From: Desulfopila inferna
GTDB lineage: Bacteria; Desulfobacterota; Desulfobulbia; Desulfobulbales; Desulfocapsaceae
Assembly (NCBI RefSeq): GCF_016919005.1
Contig: NZ_JAFFQE010000002.1
Coordinates: forward strand, 496,001 to 560,000
Reading direction: 5' to 3'
DNA: 64,000 bases
Under the pieces are notes generated by a model. That model saw only the letters and a program-made list of their open reading frames with translations, searched no databases and was not told where the DNA came from. The position numbers and the translations under genes were made by a program. Every line of letters starts with the position of its first letter. The first letter of the stretch is position 1. Shown in pieces: positions 1 to 7,627 of the stretch.

Positions 1-1
1 G

Positions 2-82
2 TGTCAATCCATCAAATTTCTGAATGATCCTGGAAAGGCTCTTTCTGACCTCGATGGTTTTTACAGCAAGCTGGACAGATAA
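2..82 (+). CDS. 3' end of a gene entering from the left (partial, unidentified)
   Basis: A plus-strand reading frame is open from the window edge to a TAA at 80-82 and would encode about 26 residues ending in ...DLDGFYSKLDR. The composition looks protein-like, and the next gene to the right is convergent (minus strand), which fits a gene end here. The stretch is too short to assign a family, and it may be chance. Confidence 0.35.
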   Translation, partial: CQSIKFLNDPGKALSDLDGFYSKLDR

Positions 83-165
83 TGTCGTGTTTTGAGCATC
101 CATACGTTCCTTTTATGCAGCCGTTAAATAATTTTATCCACTTTCAAACTTTTGCTATACTGTAG

Positions 166-1398
166 TCATTCCACAAGCAAAGGATATTCAGCCAAAATAC
201 CAAAATTTTCTCCGCCAGTGACCCCGGTAGGTCTATGTTCTATACAGCTTGGAAGAAAAAAGATGTTCTTGTTCTGATACATCACTTCATAATCTTCTGC
301 AGTTACCGGCCTGCCATTGACATTGGCAAGCCCGTAGTTGTCGACAAATGACTGCCAGCAGGCAAAGCCGTCAGGATCGGTGCAGGTCCAGGTGGGATCA
401 TCGTTCACCGTCATTTCCCGTGGAACATCATTATACTGGGGATCGTTCTGAGGAATCATCCAGAGAATATCCACTGTTACCGCGCCAACCAGATTCACAC
501 AGTTACCGACGTTATTTTGAGGGCACTCCACCACAGGAAGCGTTAAGGACCAGTTTCTTACTCCGTTTGTTGCGGCCCGCCAGCAGTCATAAAAAGCACT
601 AAGCGTACTGTTCTGCACTCCGCCGGTTGCACCGATTCCATTACCAAAATTAAGCGCTTCGGTATTCCCTCCTGCGCAAACCAGGTCGGTCATCTCTGAG
701 GCACTGGCCGTGCCACAGGGCTGGGAAAAATTTGTCCAGCCCCCGGTGTTGCTTGTGGCGACATTGCCGCCGCTGTTCAACATTCTTCCCATATTGCAGG
801 AATAATTTCCATCAGCGTCGGTTATGGATTCCTGGCAGATAGCAATTGGCTGGTCAAGTTCTCCAGGAAAAAGAGTTCCGGCAAAACCGATATAGGCAAC
901 GGCATCGTTACTAACAAAGAATTGATCAAAACCCAAAATTCGTGCTAAGAAAGAGGGTGTATCCGATCTGTCAGCCCGAACTCTGACGGCATTAATAAAA
1001 TCGGTGTTCGAATCAAGATCGCCGAAAGATTGCTCCTGCCAATCTATTTGAGTAGTGTTAAAATTTGCTGTAAATTCTCTAGTTGAAAAGGACCAGTGTC
1101 CTGGTTCTGCAGTTATTTCGACGACCAACTGATTACCTGTCCTGTTTGAAGATGCGATACGCTCCGCTTCAGCAATCGCCGCCTGACTATTCAGCGAGCC
1201 GTCATCATTAAATAAATTGGCTGCTCCCGCCAGTGCTGCAGCGTCTGCGGCGTTGTGCAGCTCATTGCGAACTCCGTACAAATGACCGACATCAATCGCC
1301 AAAGCAGAAAACATCAGCAGCACAGTGAGTACAACAGCAACATATACTGCAGTTGCTCCTTTTTCCTTGTGCATCTTTATATGGCTATAGATACGCAT
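166..1398 (-). CDS. tadG: TadG-like Flp pilus-assembly protein
   Basis: About 410 residues. The N-terminus has a short charged segment, then KGATAVYVAVVLTVLLMFSALAIDVG-type sequence, i.e. the GA-T/V-A prepilin-like membrane anchor of the TadE/TadG class followed by the 'AIDVGHLY...ADAAALAGA' motif typical of TadG (Tad_N/DUF2134-like). The rest is a large extracytoplasmic domain with several cysteines. The ATG at 1398 is preferred over an upstream GTG (1407): it lies just after the tadE stop (1400-1402), with GGGGGTG about 10 nt upstream. It is the last gene of the minus-strand pilus cluster. In Tad systems TadE/TadF/TadG are minor pseudopilins or envelope assembly factors. The family call is good; the precise role is inferred from context. 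Confidence 0.8.
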   Translation of the reverse strand: MRIYSHIKMHKEKGATAVYVAVVLTVLLMFSALAIDVGHLYGVRNELHNAADAAALAGAANLFNDDGSLNSQAAIAEAERIASSNRTGNQLVVEITAEPGHWSFSTREFTANFNTTQIDWQEQSFGDLDSNTDFINAVRVRADRSDTPSFLARILGFDQFFVSNDAVAYIGFAGTLFPGELDQPIAICQESITDADGNYSCNMGRMLNSGGNVATSNTGGWTNFSQPCGTASASEMTDLVCAGGNTEALNFGNGIGATGGVQNSTLSAFYDCWRAATNGVRNWSLTLPVVECPQNNVGNCVNLVGAVTVDILWMIPQNDPQYNDVPREMTVNDDPTWTCTDPDGFACWQSFVDNYGLANVNGRPVTAEDYEVMYQNKNIFFLPSCIEHRPTGVTGGENFGILAEYPLLVE

Positions 1399-1399
1399 C

Positions 1400-1879
1400 C
1401 TAAACACCCCCGGTGCTGGCTAATTCCATTCGCATTCTGCTTGTTCCTTCTAAGTCGATATCACCAGTGAATCCTCCGCCAATCAGGTTAGAAAGGTTTG
1501 GAAAAACAAGGAAATCATAGGTATAGTTGACTTGGACTTCGATATCTGTTCTAGAATCGCCGTTACTGTCTATTACCTCAATGTATTGGATTGCAGGAGG
1601 CGATATGGTGCTGCCAGGCGATCCAAGATTGATGAGATAATTATCGGTATAGTTCCTTACAACCGCTTCCACCTCTGATTCTGTTAAAGCAAGATAAGGT
1701 TCAGTAATACCCCTGTTGAATACGATTGCCGCTCTTGCCCCTTCCCGTGAGGCATTGGTAATAACCGCCTTGTCAAAAAGAAGAATGCCGAACTCGACAA
1801 TTGCGAAGGTGAGGACAAAGAGAAGCGGTGCGATCAGGGCAAATTCGACTGCGGAAGCACCATTTTCAGACTTCAACAT
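1400..1879 (-). CDS. tadE: TadE-like pseudopilin
   Basis: 159 residues. It begins MLKSENGASAVEFALIAPLL, the standard TadE N-terminus: a glycine prepilin-peptidase site followed by the SAVEFALI hydrophobic helix with the conserved Glu at mature position 5. The periplasmic part contains the 'SREGARAA' motif seen in TadE proteins and then a beta-rich tail. TadE is a pseudopilin cleaved by TadV/CpaA and needed for Flp fibril assembly. It is separated from tadG by about 1 nt, so the two are probably translationally coupled. Length is normal for the family. Confidence 0.88.
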   Translation of the reverse strand: MLKSENGASAVEFALIAPLLFVLTFAIVEFGILLFDKAVITNASREGARAAIVFNRGITEPYLALTESEVEAVVRNYTDNYLINLGSPGSTISPPAIQYIEVIDSNGDSRTDIEVQVNYTYDFLVFPNLSNLIGGGFTGDIDLEGTSRMRMELASTGGV

Positions 1880-1901
1880 GATATGATCTCCCGATTCATA
1901 A

Positions 1902-2186
1902 CTATTTAATTGTCAATCCGCCGGAGTCGACAGAGTAGGTGCTCGTTTTCGGCGCTGGCTTATCAAATCCTTTTTCATACCTGAGAATCGTCTTTACAGC
2001 TACGTTACCCTCCAGTCCGAGAGGAGGGCCGGCGCTGATTCCGGCTGCGGGATTATGAATCTGGCTCTGCCTCGCAAGTTCATAGGAGGTTCCATAGAAA
2101 CTGTCCACCGGAGTTTCAAATTTTGCACAACCTGCCGAGCCAGCGATGATCGTTGCCGTCAAAATAGTGAGAAGAAGTCTTGCCAT
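1902..2186 (-). CDS. small lipoprotein of the Tad pilus cluster
   Basis: 94 residues from the ATG at 2186, which has GAGGT 8-10 nt upstream; a start seven codons earlier lacks this. The N-terminus MARLLLTILTATIIAGSAGC is a lipoprotein signal peptide with a G-S-A-G-C lipobox. The mature part is about 75 residues with no recognised domain. It sits between the secretin gene and tadE, about 55 nt from the former and 22 nt from the latter, so it is probably in the same operon. Small lipoproteins in Tad loci often act as secretin pilotins or accessory outer-membrane proteins; that role is an inference here. Confidence 0.7.
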   Translation of the reverse strand: MARLLLTILTATIIAGSAGCAKFETPVDSFYGTSYELARQSQIHNPAAGISAGPPLGLEGNVAVKTILRYEKGFDKPAPKTSTYSVDSGGLTIK

Positions 2187-2240
2187 GATTTTTACCTCTT
2201 TTGACACTCTGGAAAATATTTTTATGGAGCTATGTTCAGA

Positions 2241-3683
2241 CTATTCCGGAATAATGTAGCCGAAGTCACCCTCTATAATTGGACCCGAACCTGTTTCCAT
2301 CGCATTGTCTGCTCCGGGATGCCGCCGATATTTTTCTAGCATGCCGAGCATTAGAGACTCGAAGGGGGACGGATCTTCAAAGGAATCCGTGGGCAGCGGC
2401 AGCTCATCGCCATCCACCGGTTTCACCAGATGAGGGGTAACAATTACCACCAGTTCCGTCTCATCTTTCTGATAGCGCGTACTCCTGAAAAGCGCGCCTA
2501 AAACCGGAATATCGCCCAGAAGCGGAAATTTTTTCACCGATTCGCGCACATAGTTCTTGAGAAGCCCGGCGATGGCAAAACTCTGGTTGTCCTTGAGTTC
2601 AACCACAGTTGACATGCGCCTGGTATCGATCGATGGGACGACATAGCCCGCATAGGAGATTGTTTTGGTAAAATCAAGTTCCGAAACTTCCGGCGAGACC
2701 GCCAGTGATATGGTATCGTCGCCGAGGACCGTCGGGGTAAAACTGAGCCCGACCCCGAAAGGCTTCCATTCAATGGTGAACTTGTCAAATTCCTGAGCGA
2801 CCGGGTAGGGAAATTCCCCTCCAGCCAAAAAACTGGCACTCTGCCCGCTCTGGGCTATCAGAGTCGGCTTGGCCAGAATATGAAGGAGACCTTCCTGCTG
2901 CAGAGCATCGATGGCGACAATGAGGGTATCACCGCGGAGGAAGCCGAGTACCGAATTGATCGAGTTGGAAACCTCAAGCGGATTTCCCGGCCATCCAGCC
3001 GCCGGAATGGCAGTGAGGTTGTCCAGCACGCTCAGGGCGAAGGCGTCGGAGCCATCCCAGGCAAAGTTGATGCCGAGCCGGTTGCCCACTGATTTGGAAA
3101 TTTCGGCAATGCGAACCTCCAGCATCACCTGCTGGATACCGCCGACCTGGAGCAGATTTATCACTTTCTCAGGGGCAAAGGCCTCGGCAAGCGCCAGAAT
3201 CTTTGCAAGCTTCATGGAATCGGAAACCGTTCCGCCCAGTGTCAGGAAGCCGCCGGAAGATCTGACCAGCACCTTTTCACCGGGAAAGATCTCATGGAGG
3301 CTTCTCTTCAATCCGGAGATATCAGGACTGACGATCACCTCGTATGACCCTAACATGCCATTGTTTTCCCCCCAGAGAGTCAACTGGGTACTCCCTACGC
3401 TTTTACCGCTGACAAAAACCCATTTGGGCGATTGCGACTTGGAATAAACAAGTTCGGCGATTTCAGGATTAACAATATGGGCTCTTTTTATAACCGCGGA
3501 AGATTGTATTTTAGCAAGCTTGTCGATGGTAAGGTGAATGGATTCACCGCTGTCGGTATCAATATTGATTACCGAAGCCGAGGTCTCCGCCGACCGGACC
3601 GGAGATGCCGCCGCAACCAGACCTATAAGACAGAAAATGAACACAATCGCCGGATGCTGTTTCTGACGCTTTTCCTTCTCCAT
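2241..3683 (-). CDS. cpaC: CpaC/RcpA-type secretin of the Tad pilus
   Basis: About 480 residues. The start is placed at the ATG at 3683: GAGGG lies 8 nt upstream and the product then begins with a normal signal peptide (MEKEKRQKQ then AIVFIFCLIGLVAAA). An ATG at 3749 overlapping the cpaB stop as TAATG is the alternative. Features in order: signal peptide; an N-terminal pilus-assembly N domain (roughly 35-110) with the 'P.W..V.GK..G.T.L.LW' pattern; BON-like segment (about 115-185); the 'VMLEVRIAEI' secretin N-terminal motif; and the secretin domain with 'GEFPYP', 'ELVVIVTPHLVKP' near residue 430. It forms the outer-membrane pore through which the Flp pilus exits. The C-terminus carries a further 50 residues rich in Pro/Asp/Glu. 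Confidence 0.92.
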   Translation of the reverse strand: MEKEKRQKQHPAIVFIFCLIGLVAAASPVRSAETSASVINIDTDSGESIHLTIDKLAKIQSSAVIKRAHIVNPEIAELVYSKSQSPKWVFVSGKSVGSTQLTLWGENNGMLGSYEVIVSPDISGLKRSLHEIFPGEKVLVRSSGGFLTLGGTVSDSMKLAKILALAEAFAPEKVINLLQVGGIQQVMLEVRIAEISKSVGNRLGINFAWDGSDAFALSVLDNLTAIPAAGWPGNPLEVSNSINSVLGFLRGDTLIVAIDALQQEGLLHILAKPTLIAQSGQSASFLAGGEFPYPVAQEFDKFTIEWKPFGVGLSFTPTVLGDDTISLAVSPEVSELDFTKTISYAGYVVPSIDTRRMSTVVELKDNQSFAIAGLLKNYVRESVKKFPLLGDIPVLGALFRSTRYQKDETELVVIVTPHLVKPVDGDELPLPTDSFEDPSPFESLMLGMLEKYRRHPGADNAMETGSGPIIEGDFGYIIPE

Positions 3684-3748
3684 TATTTCCCTCATTGATA
3701 ATCCCGTAAAAGTCATCGATGTTGCCGGGATGGACGAGTCCATCCTCA

Positions 3749-4600
3749 TTAATTACCGTCCATTGTTATCCTGCTGACCTGATTGCCGTTCATCACTTCG
3801 ATAATATGTTGCCGGATCGGCCGGCTGGGAGCGGCGGCCATCTTTTTGACATTAACCGGCTCGATACTGGCGGTGGCGAATGACTTCAGCAGGGACGGCA
3901 CTGTTATTCCCTTGGTGAGTATATGGTCGGTGTCCGAATAGCCTCGCAGCGCCAGTTGAATTCTACCCTGATTGACGGCGAGGGCCAGTTTTTCGCCCTC
4001 TTCAAGATCGACCTCCAGGGTGACCACGGTGACCCTGGTGGCCTTTTTATCATCACTCTCCTGGGCCTGGGTGCCTACGGAAAGGACCACGATGTTCTCA
4101 AGGACTGTTTTAGTAATCTGACTCCTTCTTTCTCCCGGCTCCTCCAGGCTGACCAGAACATCGACCTTATGACCGGGATGTAAAAATCCGGCAACGCCGA
4201 TGACCTCATCCACCTTGATGGCCATGGCCCGTTTCTGCGGGGTAATAAAAGCGGCCATACCGCCTCTGGTGAAATCGGTGGGAGCCAGCGCCGATTCAAG
4301 AATTGGTTCCGTTTCCCCAATAGGCTTGATGATCACCCTGCCGACAGCCGTGGCGAGATCGGCGAAATGTCCTCTGGGCACCGATGCCTTGAGGTAGGAG
4401 ACCAGGCGCAGGTCCTGTGCGGTTATCTTGGCGCCTCTCTGCAGGTCGCCTGCAGCCACGGCAATCTGAGCTATCTCCTGATTTTTTGCCGTTTCAGCGG
4501 TGGCCGGCTCTAAAGAAGACTTCTGGTAGACGATATAGCTCACCAGGGAGGCCGCTGCCAGGGCTACGATTAAAAAAAGTATACGTGCTGATTTATTCAT
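3749..4600 (-). CDS. cpaB: CpaB/RcpC-type Flp pilus assembly protein
   Basis: 283 residues. One N-terminal membrane segment (residues 7-25) is followed by a SAF domain beginning 'AAGDLQRGAKITAQDLRLV' (about 50-115) and a CpaB domain with 'RAMAIKVDEVIGVAGFLHPGHKVDVLVS', which is diagnostic for RcpC/CpaB. CpaB acts in the periplasm with the secretin, probably at the peptidoglycan/secretin interface. The gene runs directly into cpaC (stop TAA overlapped by ATG) and follows the prepilin peptidase gene by 39 nt. Length is typical. Confidence 0.92.
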   Translation of the reverse strand: MNKSARILFLIVALAAASLVSYIVYQKSSLEPATAETAKNQEIAQIAVAAGDLQRGAKITAQDLRLVSYLKASVPRGHFADLATAVGRVIIKPIGETEPILESALAPTDFTRGGMAAFITPQKRAMAIKVDEVIGVAGFLHPGHKVDVLVSLEEPGERRSQITKTVLENIVVLSVGTQAQESDDKKATRVTVVTLEVDLEEGEKLALAVNQGRIQLALRGYSDTDHILTKGITVPSLLKSFATASIEPVNVKKMAAAPSRPIRQHIIEVMNGNQVSRITMDGN

Positions 4601-4639
4601 ACTGCCTCCTTAAGGCCAAACAGTTGCTGCAGTCGTTTT

Positions 4640-5203
4640 CTAGATCCCAAAAACAACAAGCTCCACGGTATCCTTCATCATATAAAGAGCAAACAAAAAT
4701 ACACCGCCGGTAATTGCAACGGCATATGGTATGCCATCTTTTTTATCTCCTTTGGCTGTATTCTCCCTCACATACCCCGGCAGTAAGGCCGAGTAGAGCA
4801 TTCCTGTGAGTGTTTCTGTTAATATGCGCCGCTTCAGCATCAAACCTATGGCGAATACCCCTCCCGCAAGAGCAATAAACACCAGCGCAATGGCCGTATG
4901 TGCCGGACCCAAAACTGCGCCTACCCCTCCCATCAGTTTGACATCTCCTGCACCCATGCCACCCATAAGATAGGGAACAAGGAAAATCAGAAGCCCACAG
5001 GCCACCCCACTCAGGCTGAAGAGAAAACCACTCAATCCACCTGACAAATATTGAAGCAGGAGAGCAGCCAAAATTGTTGGGTATGTCAGAACGTTGGGTA
5101 TCATTCTATATGACAGGTCGGTATAGCAGGACAAGATAAGAATCGATGCCAACCCGCAGTAGAGAAACATCTGGAGAGGACTGTCAAACAAATTCATAAA
5201 CAT
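4640..5203 (-). CDS. cpaA: CpaA/TadV prepilin peptidase
   Basis: 187 residues with about five to six hydrophobic segments. The two catalytic aspartates of A24 peptidases are visible: 'CYTDLSYRMIPN' near residue 27 and 'GGMGAGDVKLMGGVGAVLG' near 85, giving the conserved GxGD motif. This short form, without the N-methyltransferase domain, is the Tad-type enzyme that cleaves Flp, TadE and TadG-like leaders at the inner membrane. It lies 48 nt downstream of the flp1 pilin gene. A truncated copy of its 5' part lies between the two pilin genes (see 5500-5653). Confidence 0.93.
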   Translation of the reverse strand: MFMNLFDSPLQMFLYCGLASILILSCYTDLSYRMIPNVLTYPTILAALLLQYLSGGLSGFLFSLSGVACGLLIFLVPYLMGGMGAGDVKLMGGVGAVLGPAHTAIALVFIALAGGVFAIGLMLKRRILTETLTGMLYSALLPGYVRENTAKGDKKDGIPYAVAITGGVFLFALYMMKDTVELVVFGI

Positions 5204-5500
5204 ACTTGCTTTGCCTTTTCATTTCAAAAATCAGTAATTTTAAAAAAAAGCTTAGGGTGCCGCTGCGCCAGTTAACTCGTCACTAACCGCAGTAAAAAGT
5301 GTAACTAAAGCATCCCCAGTTGTACCTAAAATGGCTACAATAACGACAGCTATTAAACCAGCTATCAAACCATACTCAATAGCAGTTACACCATCTTCTT
5401 CCACCAAAAAATTCTTAATCATAGTTAATATTGAAGCCATTATTCACTCCATTAAAAATGAGTTCCAATACGCGATATCATGTATTATCTATTATTGAGC
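5036..5500. repeat. tandem duplication unit 1 (cpaA 5' end + flp1 + leader)
   Basis: This unit pairs with 5501-5945. Both carry, in the same order, the cpaA 5' region, the cpaA-flp spacer ('tttcatttcaaaaatcagtaattt'), the complete flp gene and a leader containing a GATATC-centred palindrome and 'attattgag'. Unit length is about 460 bp each. Boundaries are estimated by eye from loss of similarity, accurate to about 10 bp. Confidence 0.8.
5252..5440 (-). CDS. flp1: Flp pilin (copy 1)
   Basis: 62 residues, MASILTMIKNFLVEEDG then the mature N-terminus VTAIEYGLIAG. The glycine at residue 17 is the prepilin cleavage site, and mature positions 5-6 are the Glu-Tyr pair that defines Flp pilins. A single hydrophobic helix is followed by a short polar tail ending GAAAP. 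It is nearly identical to the second copy (start 5890). A GAATGG-type weak Shine-Dalgarno lies upstream. It is the major structural subunit or a duplicate of it. Confidence 0.93.
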   Translation of the reverse strand: MASILTMIKNFLVEEDGVTAIEYGLIAGLIAVVIVAILGTTGDALVTLFTAVSDELTGAAAP

Positions 5501-5653
5501 CCACCTGACAAGTGAACAGGAGAGCAGCCAAAATTGTTGGGTATGTCAAAAGAATTCTATATGACAGGGCGGTATAGCAGGACAAGATAGAATCGAGGCC
5601 AACCCACAGTAGACAAACATCTGGAGAAGATTGTCAAACAAATTCATAAACAT
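5500..5653 (-). pseudogene. remnant of the cpaA 5' end left by tandem duplication
   Basis: This stretch matches 5036-5203, the start of cpaA, closely: shared blocks include 'agagcagccaaaattgttgg', 'tatagcaggacaagata' and 'gtcaaacaaattcataaaca'. The remnant keeps the ATG (5651-5653), but a loss of about 9 nt and single-base losses (for example at 'aagatagaatc' against 'aagataagaatc') break the frame. It stops matching after about 50 codons, so no peptidase can be made. The flanking pilin genes match each other as well, so the whole unit flp + cpaA 5' end was copied in tandem. Confidence 0.85.
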
Positions 5654-5701
5654 ACTTGCCCTGCTTTTTCATTTCAAAAATCAGTAATTTTTAAAAAAAA
5701 C

Positions 5702-5890
5702 TTAAGGTGCCGCTGCGCCAGTTAACTCGTCACTTATCGTAGTAAAAATGGTAACTAAAGCATCCCCAGTTGTACCCAATATGGTAATAATAACGACAGC
5801 TATCAAAGCAGCAATCAAACCATACTCAATAGCAGTTACACCATCTTCTTCCACCAAAAAATTCTTAATCAAGGTTAATATTGAAGCCAT
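5702..5890 (-). CDS. flp2: Flp pilin (copy 2, promoter-proximal)
   Basis: 62 residues from the ATG at 5890, preceded by GGAGGG; an in-frame ATG four codons upstream is less well placed because it overlaps that ribosome-binding site. The sequence parallels copy 1, with the same EEDG / VTAIEYG cleavage region, and differs only by a few conservative changes (for example V-A, A-T) in the hydrophobic helix and tail. It is the first gene after the putative sigma-54 promoter, so it is probably the most highly expressed pilin. Confidence 0.93.
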   Translation of the reverse strand: MASILTLIKNFLVEEDGVTAIEYGLIAALIAVVIITILGTTGDALVTIFTTISDELTGAAAP

Positions 5891-5916
5891 AATACCCTCC
5901 ATTGAATTGAGTTTCA

Positions 5917-5934
5917 GTGCGTGATATCACGCAC
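5917..5934. promoter_or_regulatory. 18-bp perfect palindrome in the flp2 leader
   Basis: GTGCGTGATATCACGCAC is a perfect palindrome 27 nt upstream of the flp2 start. The duplicated flp1 leader has a degraded version at 5468-5485. It could be a protein-binding site or an mRNA hairpin controlling pilin translation; the sequence does not decide. Confidence 0.5.
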
Positions 5935-6170
5935 CATTATTATTGAGGGAATTCCCCCCTGAAAAGCTTTAGTGCTAATGTTTAATATCAATCGAATATA
6001 ATTGACTAAGTACATCCCCCGATGTATGGATTACCTTACCATTATGCCTATCATTGATTAGAATTGGAAGGATTTTTTTCACTAACAGTAAAAAAAGTTA
6101 AGTATTTGATCTTAAAGGTTTTTAATTGGTACTTATACGTAATATCACTTGCTGATAATACCTATTGGCA

Positions 6171-6190
6171 GATAGGTATTTTTACCTATC
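6171..6190. promoter_or_regulatory. inverted repeat GATAGGTA-tttt-TACCTATC upstream of flp2
   Basis: A perfect 8-bp inverted repeat with a 4-nt spacer lies directly downstream (minus strand) of the putative -24/-12 promoter, so it spans the expected transcription start. It may be an operator or a 5' RNA hairpin. Confidence 0.45.
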
Positions 6191-6196
6191 CAGGCT

Positions 6197-6212
6197 AGCA
6201 ATTTTACTGCCA
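6197..6212 (-). promoter_or_regulatory. putative sigma-54 (-24/-12) promoter for the Flp/Tad operon
   Basis: Read on the minus strand, the sequence is TGGCAGTAAAATTGCT, against the sigma-54 consensus TGGCAC-N5-TTGCW: one mismatch and exact GG-to-GC spacing. It faces flp2, giving a leader of roughly 300 nt. A sigma-54 activator gene is present at the far right of the window but nothing links the two. The remaining 5946-6304 sequence is AT-rich without a gene. Confidence 0.6.
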
Positions 6213-6304
6213 GCCTTAAACTTGCACCTGTCAGTTTGCCGCAGCATGCTACCTCATTAAGGCAGGCGGATAGAGTATGAAAAGGATGGTAATTTGTTCG
6301 TGCT

Positions 6305-7627
6305 CTAACGATTTTCTCCAAGTCCGGTAGCGGAGAAATACAACATCATGGATCTGTCAAGGTCGGCACTGGTCATACTCAACGGTTTATTATCATATTT
6401 GGCGATATTGACCAGCTGCTGCAGGATATCTCTGGGGTGACAGCTCCGCAGAGACCTCACGCCGCGAAAATGCCGTTCGAGCAGATCTTCAACGGCCTTT
6501 TTATCGTAAGGGATATTGAGGTTGTGTGACTCTTCCTGAAAAATTGTGATAAAATCCTGTTCGCTGGGATCCTGCATGTGGATTTTATACGGGATTCTCC
6601 GCAGGAAAGCCTCATCGAGATAGCGCCCCGGATCAAGGTTGGAACAGAAGACCAGCAATGCGTTGAATGGAACCATTATCTTGTTGCCGCTGGGAAGGGT
6701 AAGGTAGTCGATCCTTTTCTCGAGAGGCAGCATCCAACGGTTCAGCAGGGCTTCCGGTCCGACACGCTGGCGACCGAAATCGTCGATGACGAAAATGCCG
6801 TTATTGCCTTTGAGCTGGAGGGAGGCTTCACAGATTTTCGTCTGGGCATTAAAACCAATCTCCAGGGAATCAAGATCCATCTCGCCGCCGACCACGACTG
6901 CAGGACGTTCGATTTTCACCCAGCGCTGATCGGCTTTCTCCAGAGGCTCGCTGCTTCGTGCAGGGGTGTGGCATTGCGGATCATAGAGCTGAATCAATGC
7001 TCCCTCGACAATAATGGTTTTGGGGATATATATGGTATTGGTAAAGCATTTGGCGATCCGGGTGGCTATTTCGGTTTTTCCGTTACCCGGCTCTCCATAG
7101 AGGAACAGCCCCCTGGCGGAGTTGACCGCCGGGCCGATGGAATTATAATACCTCTCAGGCAGAACAAGCCCGGCAAATGCCTTCCGCAGCTGATCCCGTC
7201 CGGGATTTTCATTGCGGATCGATTGTTTTTCTATGCTGGAGATATATTCCTCAAGCGGAACCGGTACGGTTCCCATATAATTTGAGTGCTCCCGGGCAAA
7301 CAGTGCCTTTTCGCGGCCCTCCTCGGTTAAGATATAGATGAAATCATCTATCCCCGAAGTCAGCTGATGGGAAAGAAGGAGACGCTGCTTCAAATCATAG
7401 AGCAGATCTTTGAAGAGCTTCAGCGGCAGGCCTATTTTTTGTGAGATATCCTTACCGCTCAGTGAACCGTAGGAAAGAAGCAGCTTACAGATCAGATCCT
7501 CGATGAAGATCTGATTTACCCCGGTCTGCTCCAACCTCGCCGGCACCTCCGGAAAAAAGGGCCCGGAATCTTTTCTCTCTGCTTTATTGTCTGCTATTCG
7601 TAGTATAGCGCTTAATGTACGAGTCAT
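6305..7627 (-). CDS. AAA ATPase with N-terminal winged-helix region
   Basis: 440 residues. Residues about 40-112 look like a winged-helix domain (GVNQIFIEDLICKLLLSYGSLSGKDISQKIGLP...). A AAA core follows: Walker A GEPGNGKT (178-185), a Walker B-like 'GIFVIDDFGRQ' (about 275-285), sensor-1 'VFCSN', and 'FLRRIPYKI' as the arginine-finger region. No signal peptide or membrane segment is visible, so it is cytoplasmic. It is upstream of the flp genes in the same orientation but separated by 400 bp with its own promoter for them. The family occurs in many Proteobacteria without a firm function. Whether it acts in pilus biogenesis is unknown; it is not the TadA/CpaF secretion ATPase, which has a different fold signature. 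Confidence 0.8.
   Translation of the reverse strand: MTRTLSAILRIADNKAERKDSGPFFPEVPARLEQTGVNQIFIEDLICKLLLSYGSLSGKDISQKIGLPLKLFKDLLYDLKQRLLLSHQLTSGIDDFIYILTEEGREKALFAREHSNYMGTVPVPLEEYISSIEKQSIRNENPGRDQLRKAFAGLVLPERYYNSIGPAVNSARGLFLYGEPGNGKTEIATRIAKCFTNTIYIPKTIIVEGALIQLYDPQCHTPARSSEPLEKADQRWVKIERPAVVVGGEMDLDSLEIGFNAQTKICEASLQLKGNNGIFVIDDFGRQRVGPEALLNRWMLPLEKRIDYLTLPSGNKIMVPFNALLVFCSNLDPGRYLDEAFLRRIPYKIHMQDPSEQDFITIFQEESHNLNIPYDKKAVEDLLERHFRGVRSLRSCHPRDILQQLVNIAKYDNKPLSMTSADLDRSMMLYFSATGLGENR

Larger units (their letters stand above)
5501..5945. repeat. tandem duplication unit 2 (cpaA remnant + flp2 + leader)
   Basis: Direct repeat of 5036-5500. The cpaA part has decayed while the pilin frame is intact, consistent with selection on the pilin only. 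The homology begins at 'ccacctgacaa' (5501) and ends near 'attattgag' (about 5945). Confidence 0.8.
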
